Shown here: positions 27,000 to 36,057 of the stretch, in pieces
Layout of the letters: each line of letters begins with the position of its first letter
Position numbering within the stretch: position 1 is the stretch's first letter
Assembly: GCF_000210095.1 (NCBI RefSeq)
Contig: NC_021039.1
Coordinates: 2,142,113 to 2,206,112, forward strand
DNA length: 64,000 nt
Direction of reading: 5' to 3'
DNA from: Ruminococcus champanellensis 18P13 = JCM 17042
GTDB lineage: Bacteria; Bacillota; Clostridia; Oscillospirales; Ruminococcaceae
Made by a program: the position numbers and the translations under genes
The notes under the pieces: model-generated
The model's database searches: none
Seen by the model: only the letters and a program-made list of their open reading frames with translations
Told to the model about the DNA's origin: nothing

Positions 27000-27036
27000 A
27001 ATGTAGGTCTATGAGAACCGAGAAAAGAGGGTTACT

Positions 27037-27567
27037 ATGAACATTTGGCACAATATCAGTCCCAAACGCATCAACTCTGATGATTTTGTGGCGGTCATTG
27101 AAATCCCAAAGGGGAGCAAGAAAAAGTACGAGCTTGACAAAGAAACCGGACTGATTATGCTTGACCGAATTCTGCATACCTCAACCCATTATCCCGCAAA
27201 TTACGGTCTGATTCCCCGCACATATGCTGACGACAACGACCCGCTGGATGTTCTGGTGCTCTGTTCTGAGCGACTGTATCCGATGACCCTGGTGCGCTGC
27301 TATCCCATCGGCGTGATCCGCATGATGGACAGCGGTCATATGGACGATAAGATCATTGCAATCCCGTTCAATGATCCCAATTATAATATGTACCACGACA
27401 TCAGCGAGCTTCCCCGGCATGTGTTTGATGAAATGTCCCACTTCTTCCGGGTCTACAAGGAACTGGAGAACAAGACCACTGCCGTGAACGAAGTAGAAAA
27501 CGCAGAGGTTGCCCGCAAGATCATTCAGAGTGATATCGATCACTATATTGAAAAGTTTTGTAAATAA
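27037..27567 (+). CDS. ppa: Family I inorganic pyrophosphatase
   Basis: 176 aa. EIPKGSKKKYELDKETG, the family I signature DDNDPLDVLVL (three metal-binding Asp), and DDKIIAIP are all present. It hydrolyses PPi in the cytosol, pulling biosynthetic reactions forward. The next gene, a PRPP synthetase, follows by 21 bp, so the two are probably co-transcribed. A PPi-type phosphofructokinase is coded elsewhere in the window (62594-63808), so the cell has at least two fates for PPi. Confidence 0.97.
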   Translation: MNIWHNISPKRINSDDFVAVIEIPKGSKKKYELDKETGLIMLDRILHTSTHYPANYGLIPRTYADDNDPLDVLVLCSERLYPMTLVRCYPIGVIRMMDSGHMDDKIIAIPFNDPNYNMYHDISELPRHVFDEMSHFFRVYKELENKTTAVNEVENAEVARKIIQSDIDHYIEKFCK

Positions 27568-27588
27568 TTTTTGAAGGAGCGTGCAAGC

Positions 27589-28761
27589 ATGACAGCTGGA
27601 GCAAATGAGGTTTTGTTCGATTCACAGAAAGGCGTAGCACCCCTGGGGCTGATCGCCACAGAAAGCGCAACGGAGCTTGGTGACAAGATCAACGGGTACC
27701 TGATGCGCTGGCTCGTAAACGAGGAGGAGAATCCGGATGGATTCCTCATCGGTTCCGAGTGCCCCCGTTTTGCTTCCGGAGACGGCAAGGGTCTGATCAA
27801 GTCCACCGTCCGGGGCAAGGATCTGTTCATTCTGGTAGACGTGGGAAATTACAACTGCAAGTACAAGATGTTCGGCAGGGAAAATTCCATGTCCCCGGAC
27901 GATCACTACCAGGATCTCAAGCGCATCATCCAGGCTGCATCCGGCAAAGCACACCGGATCAACGTCATCATGCCGATCCTCTACGGCGGCAGACAGCATC
28001 GTCGCAACTTCCGTGAATCCCTGGACTGTGCATGCGCACTGCAGGAACTGGAATCCATGGGCGTTTCCAATATCATCACCTTTGATGCACACGATCCTCG
28101 GGTACACAATGCAGTACCGCTGATGGGCTTTGACAACGTAATGCCCTCTTACCAGGTGCTCAAGGCTATGTTCAAGTGTATTCCGGACTTTGACATTGCG
28201 CCGGACAAGTTTATGGTTATCAGCCCGGACGAGGGTGCGCTGAACCGGAATATGTACTACGCTTCCGTTCTGGGTGTCAACATGGGTATGTTCTACAAGC
28301 GCCGGGATTACTCCAGGATCGTCAACGGCAGAAACCCCATCGTGGCACATGAGTATCTGGGCAACTCCGTAGAGGGGCTGGATGTGTTTATCGCAGACGA
28401 TATCATTTCCTCCGGCGAGTCCATGCTGGATCTGGCATATGCCCTGAAGGACAAAAAGGCACGCCGGATCTTTGCTTACGCAACCTATGGTCTGTTTACC
28501 GACGGACTTGAAAAGTTTGACAAGGCGTATCAGGATGGGTATATTGACGGTGTGTTTGGCACCAATCTGACCTATCGCAGTCCGGAGCTTCTGGCTCGTC
28601 CCTGGTTCCACGAGGTTGACGTATCCAAGTATATTGCATACTTCATCGCAGCCATCAACCACGATGTATCCATCAGCACCGTCATCGATCCTCACCAGAA
28701 GATCGCACTGCTGCTGGAAAAGATGCATCAGAAAAAGCTGGAAAACGCACAGATGGCATAA
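27589..28761 (+). CDS. prs: Ribose-phosphate pyrophosphokinase
   Basis: 390 aa from ATG 27589, behind AAGGAGC; an in-frame start 18 bp upstream would overlap this site. Longer than the usual ~315-residue enzyme, as in a Firmicutes/Actinobacteria branch. The PRPP-binding loop is FIADDIISSGESMLDLAYAL (about 268-287); the N-terminal phosphoribosyltransferase-like half has MPILYGGRQHRRNFRESLDC in the ATP-site loop region. It makes PRPP from ribose-5-phosphate and ATP for nucleotide, His and Trp synthesis. Followed by a strong terminator. Confidence 0.93.
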   Translation: MTAGANEVLFDSQKGVAPLGLIATESATELGDKINGYLMRWLVNEEENPDGFLIGSECPRFASGDGKGLIKSTVRGKDLFILVDVGNYNCKYKMFGRENSMSPDDHYQDLKRIIQAASGKAHRINVIMPILYGGRQHRRNFRESLDCACALQELESMGVSNIITFDAHDPRVHNAVPLMGFDNVMPSYQVLKAMFKCIPDFDIAPDKFMVISPDEGALNRNMYYASVLGVNMGMFYKRRDYSRIVNGRNPIVAHEYLGNSVEGLDVFIADDIISSGESMLDLAYALKDKKARRIFAYATYGLFTDGLEKFDKAYQDGYIDGVFGTNLTYRSPELLARPWFHEVDVSKYIAYFIAAINHDVSISTVIDPHQKIALLLEKMHQKKLENAQMA

Positions 28762-28783
28762 GTTCCGATTCAATCAATACAGA

Positions 28784-28816
28784 AAGACCGCAGCCGGACA
28801 AGCTGCGGTCTTTTTT
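28784..28816 (+). terminator. Terminator after prs
   Basis: AAGACCGCAGC (28784-28794) / GCTGCGGTCTT (28802-28812), perfect 11-bp stem, then TTTTTT. On the other strand it also lies just beyond the AraC-type regulator stop. Confidence 0.9.
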
Positions 28817-31001
28817 ATGTGTCCGTCAAAGAGCATGCCCTGCGGTATTCCACCGGGGTCATGCCCGTATGCAGCCGGAACTGACGCAGGAAATACTTAC
28901 TGTCCCGATAGCCGCATTGCTGGGCAATCTGCTGTATGCTGTCCTGGGTGGTAAAAAGCAGATACCGGGCAAGCAGGATCCTGCCTTTGATGCAGTCCTG
29001 ATGGGGGTTGACGCCAAAGCAGGCTTTATAGATCGTTCGCAGGTGCCCGGAACTGTAGGAACAGGGGAGTCCTGTGCTGTCGGTTTCAAAAAACACCTCC
29101 GGGGTCAGATAGAACTGATTTCGCAGCGCAAGCATCTCCCGGTAGTGGGAACAAGTCCGCCGGGCAGCACTGATTCTGGTCAGCTGATCCAGCTCCTGCA
29201 GCGCCTTTGGCATTTCCGTCTGATAAGTTGAATTCGGCGTACAAAGCTGCGCAGTACATACGAAAGAATCGGTGCCGTAACACCGGGTGTATCCGACTGC
29301 CCGCAGCAGGATTGCACCCAGCAAATCTGCAAGAAGACGGCTGTCAGCGGTATCTGCACGCACCACACAGGCAAACGTGTTTTCCTCGACTCTGCCATAC
29401 AGCCGGGAGCCGGCACAGAAGCACTTGACTGCGTCAGATGCTGCCAGGAGCGCCTGAATCTTCTGCCTGGAGCCTTCGGTGGCATAGCTTTCGTCAAACA
29501 AGCAGACACGCAGCACCACAAGATGGACTTTTCGGGCATCGAACGTTTCAACAGCTGCATCAAAAGCAGAGTGAAACCCACGCTTGCTGTACATATCAGT
29601 CATGTTATCCACCGATTCCGACAGATTGCAGCACTGAGTCAGATACTGAATATCATTTTTCAACCGCAAAAACTCCAGACCGTTGCTGACTGCTTTCAGC
29701 CAGTGCCGGTACAATGGGGTGTTGGCTTCCGGCGTATGAAACTTCATTACCGCATAGCCCAGGGATCTTTGCAGAAAAAACAAGGGGCTGAAGCTGTATG
29801 CGGCAGCCGAACCGCTGCAAAATCGTTCCAAATCATGTTTTTGTATCGTAAATGGCTCTTCCTGAGCCAGAAGGCTGTAGCATGTCACAGTTTCCGACAC
29901 TGCCCGGTCGTTGTACCAGTCCTCATACAGGCACAGATAAACCTCCTCTGCATGTCGAAGCATATACCGATACTTTCGACAAACCTGTAACAGATCCGGG
30001 ATAGTACGACACTCGGTCAATTCAAATTCCAGCTGTCCGAACAGGTTTAGAAAGTCATCCGTGCGCTTCAGACTGATCCGCTCCTGTTCGGCAAGCAGCT
30101 GTGCCGGATCCAGACCGCATTGACAGGAATCTCCAGGAATCAGTCTGCCCGGAGGAGGGGTAAAATCCGTCCCCGGATGCCCGTCCAGCTGTTGCTGCAT
30201 CAGTCGGATCGCCTCCGCCCCCAACTGCGCCCGATTGCGCTGATAGGTGGTCAGAATCGGGTAATGGTATATACGCTCCTGAATGTACTCATAGCCTGTG
30301 ATCGTAATGCGATCCGGCACACAGATTCCGTTTTTTGCAAAAGTGTCCAGCATACCGTAAGCCATGTAATCGTTTCCGCAGAGCACTGCCTGGGGAAAGG
30401 GTCTGTCTTTTTTGATGTAGGATTCAGCAAGCTCTGCACCGGAATTCATCCAGAAATCACCGAAATGCACTTTATCCGGATCGTAGGTGAGTCCATGACG
30501 CTCCAGGGACGCCCGGTATCCGGCAACCCGTTGGTGAGACGCTTCAATAAAGTCAAACCCGGTCAGCATTTCCATATTCGTAAATCCATGTTTTTCGATC
30601 AGATGATCTGTAATCCGTTCAAAATCCAGTGCGTCACTGGTATTGAGAAACTGAAAATGCTCCAGAACAAAGCCAGGTTGCGGTGTGCCCAAAGCGATCA
30701 ATGGTACATGCGCCATGTGAGACAGATGTTCTACAATCAGTTTTTGCTGGGATGTGTTCAGTATTGTTTCTGAAAATAGGATCAGGCCGTCAAAGGCATC
30801 CGAAAGGATCAGATCGTAGATGTCATTTTCCCGTTCAATGGTGTTTGCCGGGTCATTGGGATTATAAATATTTGAAAGAAACAACAGGTCGATGTTTCGT
30901 TCCTGTGCCTGCCGGAGCATACCGGAAAGCAGTTCGGACTGCTCTATATCGCTGAGCTGGGATGCGATCACGCCAATTATGTATCTGTTGGACTTGCTCA
31001 T
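28815..31001 (-). CDS. AraC-family regulator with periplasmic-binding-like sensor and degenerate GGDEF-like middle domain
   Basis: 728 aa. Residues ~8-290 resemble a LacI/periplasmic-binding sensor (YIIGVIASQLSDIEQSELLS, TITGYEYIQERIYHYPILTT). A linker of helices follows (about 300-460). Residues ~465-600 look like a degenerate GGDEF domain (DMYSKRGFHSAFDAAVETF, then RLYGRVEENTFACVVR where GGDEF would be), so no cyclase activity is expected. The last 100 residues hold the two AraC helix-turn-helices (QQIAQQCGYRDSKYFLRQFR, GMTPVEYRR). It is divergent from the GH98 gene, with repeats between the promoters, so it probably senses a sugar and activates that gene. Confidence 0.9.
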   Translation of the reverse strand: MSKSNRYIIGVIASQLSDIEQSELLSGMLRQAQERNIDLLFLSNIYNPNDPANTIERENDIYDLILSDAFDGLILFSETILNTSQQKLIVEHLSHMAHVPLIALGTPQPGFVLEHFQFLNTSDALDFERITDHLIEKHGFTNMEMLTGFDFIEASHQRVAGYRASLERHGLTYDPDKVHFGDFWMNSGAELAESYIKKDRPFPQAVLCGNDYMAYGMLDTFAKNGICVPDRITITGYEYIQERIYHYPILTTYQRNRAQLGAEAIRLMQQQLDGHPGTDFTPPPGRLIPGDSCQCGLDPAQLLAEQERISLKRTDDFLNLFGQLEFELTECRTIPDLLQVCRKYRYMLRHAEEVYLCLYEDWYNDRAVSETVTCYSLLAQEEPFTIQKHDLERFCSGSAAAYSFSPLFFLQRSLGYAVMKFHTPEANTPLYRHWLKAVSNGLEFLRLKNDIQYLTQCCNLSESVDNMTDMYSKRGFHSAFDAAVETFDARKVHLVVLRVCLFDESYATEGSRQKIQALLAASDAVKCFCAGSRLYGRVEENTFACVVRADTADSRLLADLLGAILLRAVGYTRCYGTDSFVCTAQLCTPNSTYQTEMPKALQELDQLTRISAARRTCSHYREMLALRNQFYLTPEVFFETDSTGLPCSYSSGHLRTIYKACFGVNPHQDCIKGRILLARYLLFTTQDSIQQIAQQCGYRDSKYFLRQFRLHTGMTPVEYRRACSLTDT

Positions 31002-31045
31002 AGGCTGCTTCCTCCCAAAGTGGACGGATGTGAACGTCTGTTATC

Positions 31046-31145
31046 ATTATATCACTGTCCCAATTCACAGTCAAGAAAAAAACATCGTTTTGTCCACCTA
31101 ATCATCGTTTTGTGCGTTGACGACCTCCTGTGAATTTTCTATAAT
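31046..31145. promoter_or_regulatory. Divergent promoters with two 11-bp direct repeats between regulator and GH98 gene
   Basis: Plus strand: TTGACG (31117-31122), 17 bp, TATAAT (31140-31145) for GH98. Minus strand: TTGACT (31069-31074), 17 bp, TATAAT (31046-31051) for the regulator. Between them CATCGTTTTGT occurs twice, perfectly, at 31083-31093 and 31103-31113, 20 bp apart start to start. The second copy ends 3 bp before the GH98 -35; the first begins 8 bp from the regulator's -35. This is the layout of AraC-type activator half-sites. Confidence 0.75.
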
Positions 31146-31174
31146 AAAGAAAAGAAAAAATGGAGGTGCATTAG

Positions 31175-34100
31175 ATGAAACTTAAAAAAATCTGTGCTGC
31201 ATTGCTATCTGCGGCATTGCTCACAAGTTCCTTTGCCTATGCTTCGCCGAAGGGCACAGCCGGCAACGACGGTTCCTCTCTCTCATTCCTTGGCAATCAG
31301 TTTCAGGTCTCCACAATGACCGCAGAGGCGGCAAACAGCGTCATGCGCAGACCCTGCTCCCCGGATCAGCCCATGCTGATCGTGCACATCGACACCTGGA
31401 ATTACGCAGATCCGGCAAAAATCATTGCTTTGATTCCGGAGGATATCAAGCCCTATGTAGTGTTCAACATTTCGCTGTCCATCAATTGGAGCTCTACGGA
31501 TCACAAGTGGCTGATGGTGCAGGACGGGTATGAATGTGCCAAGTCCTGGCTGAAAACCTGCGCAGACGAAGGTGTATGGTGTATGGTACAGCCTGCAAGC
31601 GGCGGTCAGTGTCATCTGCCGGATTACGACTCTTCCGGAAACATTGTAAATTACCCCAACAAGAGCCAGTTCGTTCCCCACGCCGATGATGATTATGAAA
31701 ACACCATCTATGCAGAATTTTTCCGGGATTACCCCAACTTCATCGGCTTCAACTACAGCGAGCAGTTCTGGGGCTTTGAGTCTCAGGACTTCCCGGTAAC
31801 CCCCATTCAGCGGTATCAGCATTTTGCAAAGCTGCTGAAGCTGTGCAACAAGTACGGCGGCTATCTGAACATCAACTGGTGTGCCAATTACTGGAGCGCT
31901 GCACTGAATCCAGTGGCAATGCTGAAACGCTGCCCCGAATGGCGCAGTGCCTGTGAGCAGTATTCTGCCAATTTGCAATTGGAAGAAAAGTACACCCAAC
32001 TTGGCTTCAGTGAGGATGTGGAAAGCGAAGTGCTGGGAGCATACCTGTCCGGCTATTGCGGCAACTACGGCGTTCGGTATGATGAAACCGGTTGGTCTGA
32101 TTCCACCTGGTCAGGCAGCGGAGATGTAACCAAGGAACAATACCGACAAATCACCGGCCTGCCTATTCACATGGAGCGCATGGCACTGAATGGTGCTACG
32201 ATCATCGATGGACCCGAGCTTGTGTGGGCGGATGACTTCGCAGAAAAATGGGGCGGCATAAAGGATGGCGACTACAGTTGCCGCAGTTGGGACACCAAAG
32301 ATCAATATGTGAACGATACCCTAGGCTTCTTTCGCAAGCTGGTAGATGGAACCATCCGGATTCCCACCCGGCAGGAAGTCATCGAGCGAACCAAGGTGGT
32401 TGTGATTCAGGATAACACGACCGGGGATAATCACAACAAATACAGCACCTATCCTACTCTGTTTGAGGGGCTGTATCGCATGTCCGGAGACGGGAATCTG
32501 GATAAAAATTACAATCCATATAAGAGTACAGGACGATATCCCACAATCCCCACAGTTTATGCCCTGCGGGACAGCGTGGCAAAGAGCTTCCAGGTGCAGA
32601 TCAAGCAGTCCTCCATCCCGTCCCGGTGGAGCTCCATTTCCGCAAAGCAGGATGAGTTCAACAAGCTGTTCGCATCCGACTACTACGGCAATTGCTACGC
32701 AGGCAGGTATGAGAACACATGGGTTACCTACAACTCCAATAAGGATGGCAGCAACTGCGGTGCGGTTCTTTCTCTAAAGTACAACACCTGCAAGAATCTG
32801 GACGTTAACTTCAACCAATACGGCAACGCCCTGATCAAGGAGTACAGTGACCGGATTGACATTTACGCAAACAACTTTGACGAAAAGGCACAGACTACCC
32901 TGAGAACCGATACCTTCAAGATTTCCGGCTGTGCAGCAAAGCCCAGCTATTCCGCAAAGGATACGGGCAGAAACCAGACTGCATCCCAGATCAGCGAAAG
33001 CTATGCAAACGGTACATACACCTTAACTGTAAAGCACAACGGTCCGGTAGAGATCAGCATTCAGTGCAAGGGCAATGAGACCGGAAGACTTTCCAATCCC
33101 AAGGAGTCCAGCGTAAAAGCGCCTGCATATCCTTCCTTCTACACCGGCGTTCGTCAGTATGAGGGTGAATTCTTCGACACACAGAATGTAGAAGGCAACG
33201 TAGCAAACGGCTGCGGCAGTGGTGTAACCGGCTTTTGGGGACAGGGCTTCCTGAAGTACGGCGCAAAGAATAATGCAGCCGTTCGGGACACTGTTTCTAC
33301 CACCAAAGCAGGAAAATTTGACCTGACACTGCGGTATTCCGCAACCTCCGACATCAACAACGTAGACCTATATGTAAACGGCAGCAAGGTTAAGACCCTG
33401 TCCATGCCCAAGGGCAGCAGCTACAGCGATTGGAAAACTGTGACCCAATCCATTGATCTGAAGGCAGGGGACAACCAGGTCGAGCTGAAATCCAATGCAG
33501 CACTGGATGGCTCCCTGTATTTGGACTGCTTTACAGTCAAGGGGGATTTCGGCACCGGAACAGTCGAGGATCCGGATCCCATCAACGGCAAGATCATTCA
33601 GGAGCTTACCGTATTCGACAAGGAGAATGCTGCCGACTGGTCCATCTATTATGACGCAAAGGTTGGCTCCGTACTCTACGGTGACCGGGATCTTACTATC
33701 ACTTCCATGCCCAAGAATCTGGTGAATGCTGAAGCGATCCGCACAGCATGCGATTCCAAGCTGAGCACAAACGATCTTGGCAAGTTTACGGCCGGTGCAG
33801 ATGCAACCATCTATACAGCTGTGGACACCAGAGTGGTTGAAAACATGCCGGAATGGCTGAAGGCATGGACATTTGCAGGATGCAGCGTGACCACTTCCAA
33901 TGACGTTACCCTGATGCTCTACAAGCTGAACGTAAAGAAGGGCGATGTTGTGGCACTGGGAACCAACGGAGGCAGCGGCAATTCTGCAAACTACATTGTA
34001 TTTGCCGTTCCCCAGGAAAAAATCGTCAAGGGCGATGTGAACCTGGACGGCGTCATCAACGGTTTTGACCTGATTCTGGCAAAGCGCGGCATGGCAAACG

Positions 34101-34279
34101 GATTCACCGATACCCGTTCTTTCGATGCTGCTGATGTGGATAAGGATGAAAAATTAGAAAAGGACGATATCACACAGCTGCAGAATTTCATCAAGCTGTC
34201 TGCAAAGGAATTCACAGAAACACCTGTAACAAAGCCTGCGCCTGCTGTACTCACCGAACCGGCAGATGATCCCGGCTAA
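31175..34279 (+). CDS. Secreted GH98-type glycoside hydrolase with CBM35-like domain and type I dockerin
   Basis: 1034 aa. Signal peptide about 1-24 (MKLKKICAALLSAALLTSSF then AYA). Residues ~45-480 match GH98: MLIVHIDTWNYADPAKIIAL, FIGFNYSEQFWGFE, YDETGW (about 302), IIDGPELVWADDF. CBM35-like beta-sandwich at ~660-790 (YEGEFFDTQNVEG, LYLDCFTV). A further module (~805-950, VFDKENAADWSIYY...AVPQEK) is of a kind seen in Ruminococcus exoenzymes. Dockerin at ~951-1012 with two calcium loops, GDVNLDGVINGFDLILAKRG and AADVDKDEKLEKDDITQLQN. GH98 enzymes include blood-group endo-galactosidases and xylan-active members; substrate is undecided here. The dockerin implies attachment to a cohesin scaffold. 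Confidence 0.92.
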   Translation: MKLKKICAALLSAALLTSSFAYASPKGTAGNDGSSLSFLGNQFQVSTMTAEAANSVMRRPCSPDQPMLIVHIDTWNYADPAKIIALIPEDIKPYVVFNISLSINWSSTDHKWLMVQDGYECAKSWLKTCADEGVWCMVQPASGGQCHLPDYDSSGNIVNYPNKSQFVPHADDDYENTIYAEFFRDYPNFIGFNYSEQFWGFESQDFPVTPIQRYQHFAKLLKLCNKYGGYLNINWCANYWSAALNPVAMLKRCPEWRSACEQYSANLQLEEKYTQLGFSEDVESEVLGAYLSGYCGNYGVRYDETGWSDSTWSGSGDVTKEQYRQITGLPIHMERMALNGATIIDGPELVWADDFAEKWGGIKDGDYSCRSWDTKDQYVNDTLGFFRKLVDGTIRIPTRQEVIERTKVVVIQDNTTGDNHNKYSTYPTLFEGLYRMSGDGNLDKNYNPYKSTGRYPTIPTVYALRDSVAKSFQVQIKQSSIPSRWSSISAKQDEFNKLFASDYYGNCYAGRYENTWVTYNSNKDGSNCGAVLSLKYNTCKNLDVNFNQYGNALIKEYSDRIDIYANNFDEKAQTTLRTDTFKISGCAAKPSYSAKDTGRNQTASQISESYANGTYTLTVKHNGPVEISIQCKGNETGRLSNPKESSVKAPAYPSFYTGVRQYEGEFFDTQNVEGNVANGCGSGVTGFWGQGFLKYGAKNNAAVRDTVSTTKAGKFDLTLRYSATSDINNVDLYVNGSKVKTLSMPKGSSYSDWKTVTQSIDLKAGDNQVELKSNAALDGSLYLDCFTVKGDFGTGTVEDPDPINGKIIQELTVFDKENAADWSIYYDAKVGSVLYGDRDLTITSMPKNLVNAEAIRTACDSKLSTNDLGKFTAGADATIYTAVDTRVVENMPEWLKAWTFAGCSVTTSNDVTLMLYKLNVKKGDVVALGTNGGSGNSANYIVFAVPQEKIVKGDVNLDGVINGFDLILAKRGMANGFTDTRSFDAADVDKDEKLEKDDITQLQNFIKLSAKEFTETPVTKPAPAVLTEPADDPG

Positions 34280-34377
34280 AAGACCATTCGTCCCCATATG
34301 TACAACTATGTACGTTCCATTTTCAAAGCAACCAAGTAAAGCCTCCCCCTGGAGCTTCGGCGCTACTCATAAACCAG

Positions 34378-34416
34378 AAAACGGTACAGTCCGCAAGGGC
34401 TGCACCGTTTTCCTTT
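34378..34416. terminator. Terminator between GH98 and the convergent GT-C gene
   Basis: AAAACGGT (34378-34385) / ACCGTTTT (34404-34411) with an inner CAG/CTG pairing; T/C-rich tail TCCTTTTCC on the plus strand, and the minus strand also has a run of T after the stem. Confidence 0.75.
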
Positions 34417-34433
34417 TCCTTGTAACACTGTCA

Positions 34434-35945
34434 TTATGCAATGCTGCCTTCACGCAGCTGATACAGCTCATACCGGTATCCATCGTGGGCTTCCTCCGCC
34501 GTACCGATCAAGGTATACAGCTCAGTCAAAGCTGCGCACGGTTCTTTGCGCCAAAGGTGTTCCCGCATGCGATATCGTACCACCACGAACTCCACAGCAC
34601 CCTCCTGTACGATCCTGTCCTGCTCCTGGTACATCTCGGGCAGTTGATCCTTTGGGATATTGAGCCGGCAGAAAAACCGGGTATCCGGCAGCAAAGCGCC
34701 GGACTCCAGATAAAAACCGCCATCCAGGAAACAGTAATTCAGCAGCGTGATTTCATCCTGTCGCTTCGTTTGCTCCATCAGCTGTGCAAACTGGATCTGG
34801 GGGTAGTAGGACTCAGGCTTGCCAAGATAATACCGACAGTTGCTGGCAGGGTACAGCGCCAACAGATACAGCACCGGAAACGCCAGCTTCATGCACGTTT
34901 TCCACCGTTTCTGACCCATACCAGCCCACAACCGCAGCAGGGGAATGATGCCGAACAGGCAGTACCCTGCCATAATCAGCAGGTAATACCGATACCGGAC
35001 ACCTCCTGCAAATACAAAAAAGTACAACCCTGCATAGGTTGCGGCAATGGCGATCCGGGTGGCGGTCTGCTTGCAGCTGTCTTTTTTCAAGACAAAATAC
35101 AGCACACCACCTATGCACAGGGCAGTCATACAGAAATTGTGGAACACATCCTGCACCAGGATTCCGCCGATGCGCAGAATCAGAGAAGCAGAACGGGAAT
35201 ATAGAAAAATGTTGGAGTAGAAGTATACATAAAAAAAGTCATACAGTGCGTGGTGGTATGCAAAATACGCCAGCCATGGCAGCATGGTCAGAGCCATGCC
35301 GCTCAGGAACAGAAAACAATGGGCAAATGCCCGGCCAGGCTGTCCCTGTCGGATGGTCTGCACAAAAAAGAACAGCACCCAGGCAATGTAAAACCCCAGC
35401 ATGGTGAACTTGATCCAAAGAATCATGCCAGCCAGCACACCGCAAAGAATATGTGTCCGGCGGCAGGGGAGTGTACCGGACTCGGTGCAGCGCAGCATAG
35501 CATACAGACCGTACAGCACCAGAGGCAGACAGAATTCCTCTGCATTGTCCCCCCGGCTGAAGCAATAAGCTGTGACGGTCACAAAGCCGGATAATGCCGC
35601 CGCCGGAAATTGCAGACGCTCCGGCAGAAACAGCCCTGCGATCTTACAGTACAGCCAGAGCACCCAGGTCAGGTTCAGAATCTCTAGCAAATAGACTCCG
35701 AAAAAGCCATTGCTGTCCATCCATGCAGCCAGGGCATGCAGACCATACAGCAGGGGGCCCTTTTGCTCATACAGATCCCGGTAGGGGACTGTTCCGGACA
35801 GCATGGCTTTTCCCACCGTCAGAAAGCAGTTCTGATCCACCCCCGTGTGCAGAGGAAACAGGGGCGATGCCATGGAACAGACAGTCATCAGAAGACTGGA
35901 CAGCAGTACACAGCTCAGCAGCCGTATGCAGGTTTGCCGCTTCAA
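34434..35945 (-). CDS. GT-C-type integral membrane glycosyltransferase-like protein
   Basis: 503 aa if translation starts at TTG 35945, chosen because GGGAGGG lies 6 nt before it; the upstream TTG at 35960 is inside that ribosome site. About ten membrane helices run from residue 8 to 400, then a soluble C-terminal ~110 residues. The first external loop has HTGVDQNCFLTVGKAMLSG and VPYRDLYEQKGPLLYGLH, the acidic-motif loop of GT-C (ArnT/PMT-like) enzymes that use lipid-linked sugars. Acceptor and donor are unknown. Single gene under its own promoter with an inverted-repeat operator. It converges on GH98. Confidence 0.75.
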   Translation of the reverse strand: MKRQTCIRLLSCVLLSSLLMTVCSMASPLFPLHTGVDQNCFLTVGKAMLSGTVPYRDLYEQKGPLLYGLHALAAWMDSNGFFGVYLLEILNLTWVLWLYCKIAGLFLPERLQFPAAALSGFVTVTAYCFSRGDNAEEFCLPLVLYGLYAMLRCTESGTLPCRRTHILCGVLAGMILWIKFTMLGFYIAWVLFFFVQTIRQGQPGRAFAHCFLFLSGMALTMLPWLAYFAYHHALYDFFYVYFYSNIFLYSRSASLILRIGGILVQDVFHNFCMTALCIGGVLYFVLKKDSCKQTATRIAIAATYAGLYFFVFAGGVRYRYYLLIMAGYCLFGIIPLLRLWAGMGQKRWKTCMKLAFPVLYLLALYPASNCRYYLGKPESYYPQIQFAQLMEQTKRQDEITLLNYCFLDGGFYLESGALLPDTRFFCRLNIPKDQLPEMYQEQDRIVQEGAVEFVVVRYRMREHLWRKEPCAALTELYTLIGTAEEAHDGYRYELYQLREGSIA

Positions 35946-35960
35946 AAGCAACCCTCCCAA

Positions 35961-36013
35961 TTTGTGATATACATTTGCTTTTCTAGTGTATCACAAATCA
36001 GGAGGGTTTGCAA
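35961..36013 (-). promoter_or_regulatory. Promoter with overlapping inverted-repeat operator for the GT-C gene
   Basis: Minus strand TTGCAA (36008-36013), 17 bp, TACACT (35985-35990). A 12-bp inverted repeat, TTTGTGATACAC (35997-35986) and GTATATCACAAA (35972-35961), one mismatch, overlaps the -10 and spacer. Because transcription would start inside it, a DNA operator is more likely than an RNA hairpin. Confidence 0.6.
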
Positions 36014-36057
36014 GCCGAACCTTCGGCAGTATCGCATAGGGTTTGTGCAGTGTTTCC

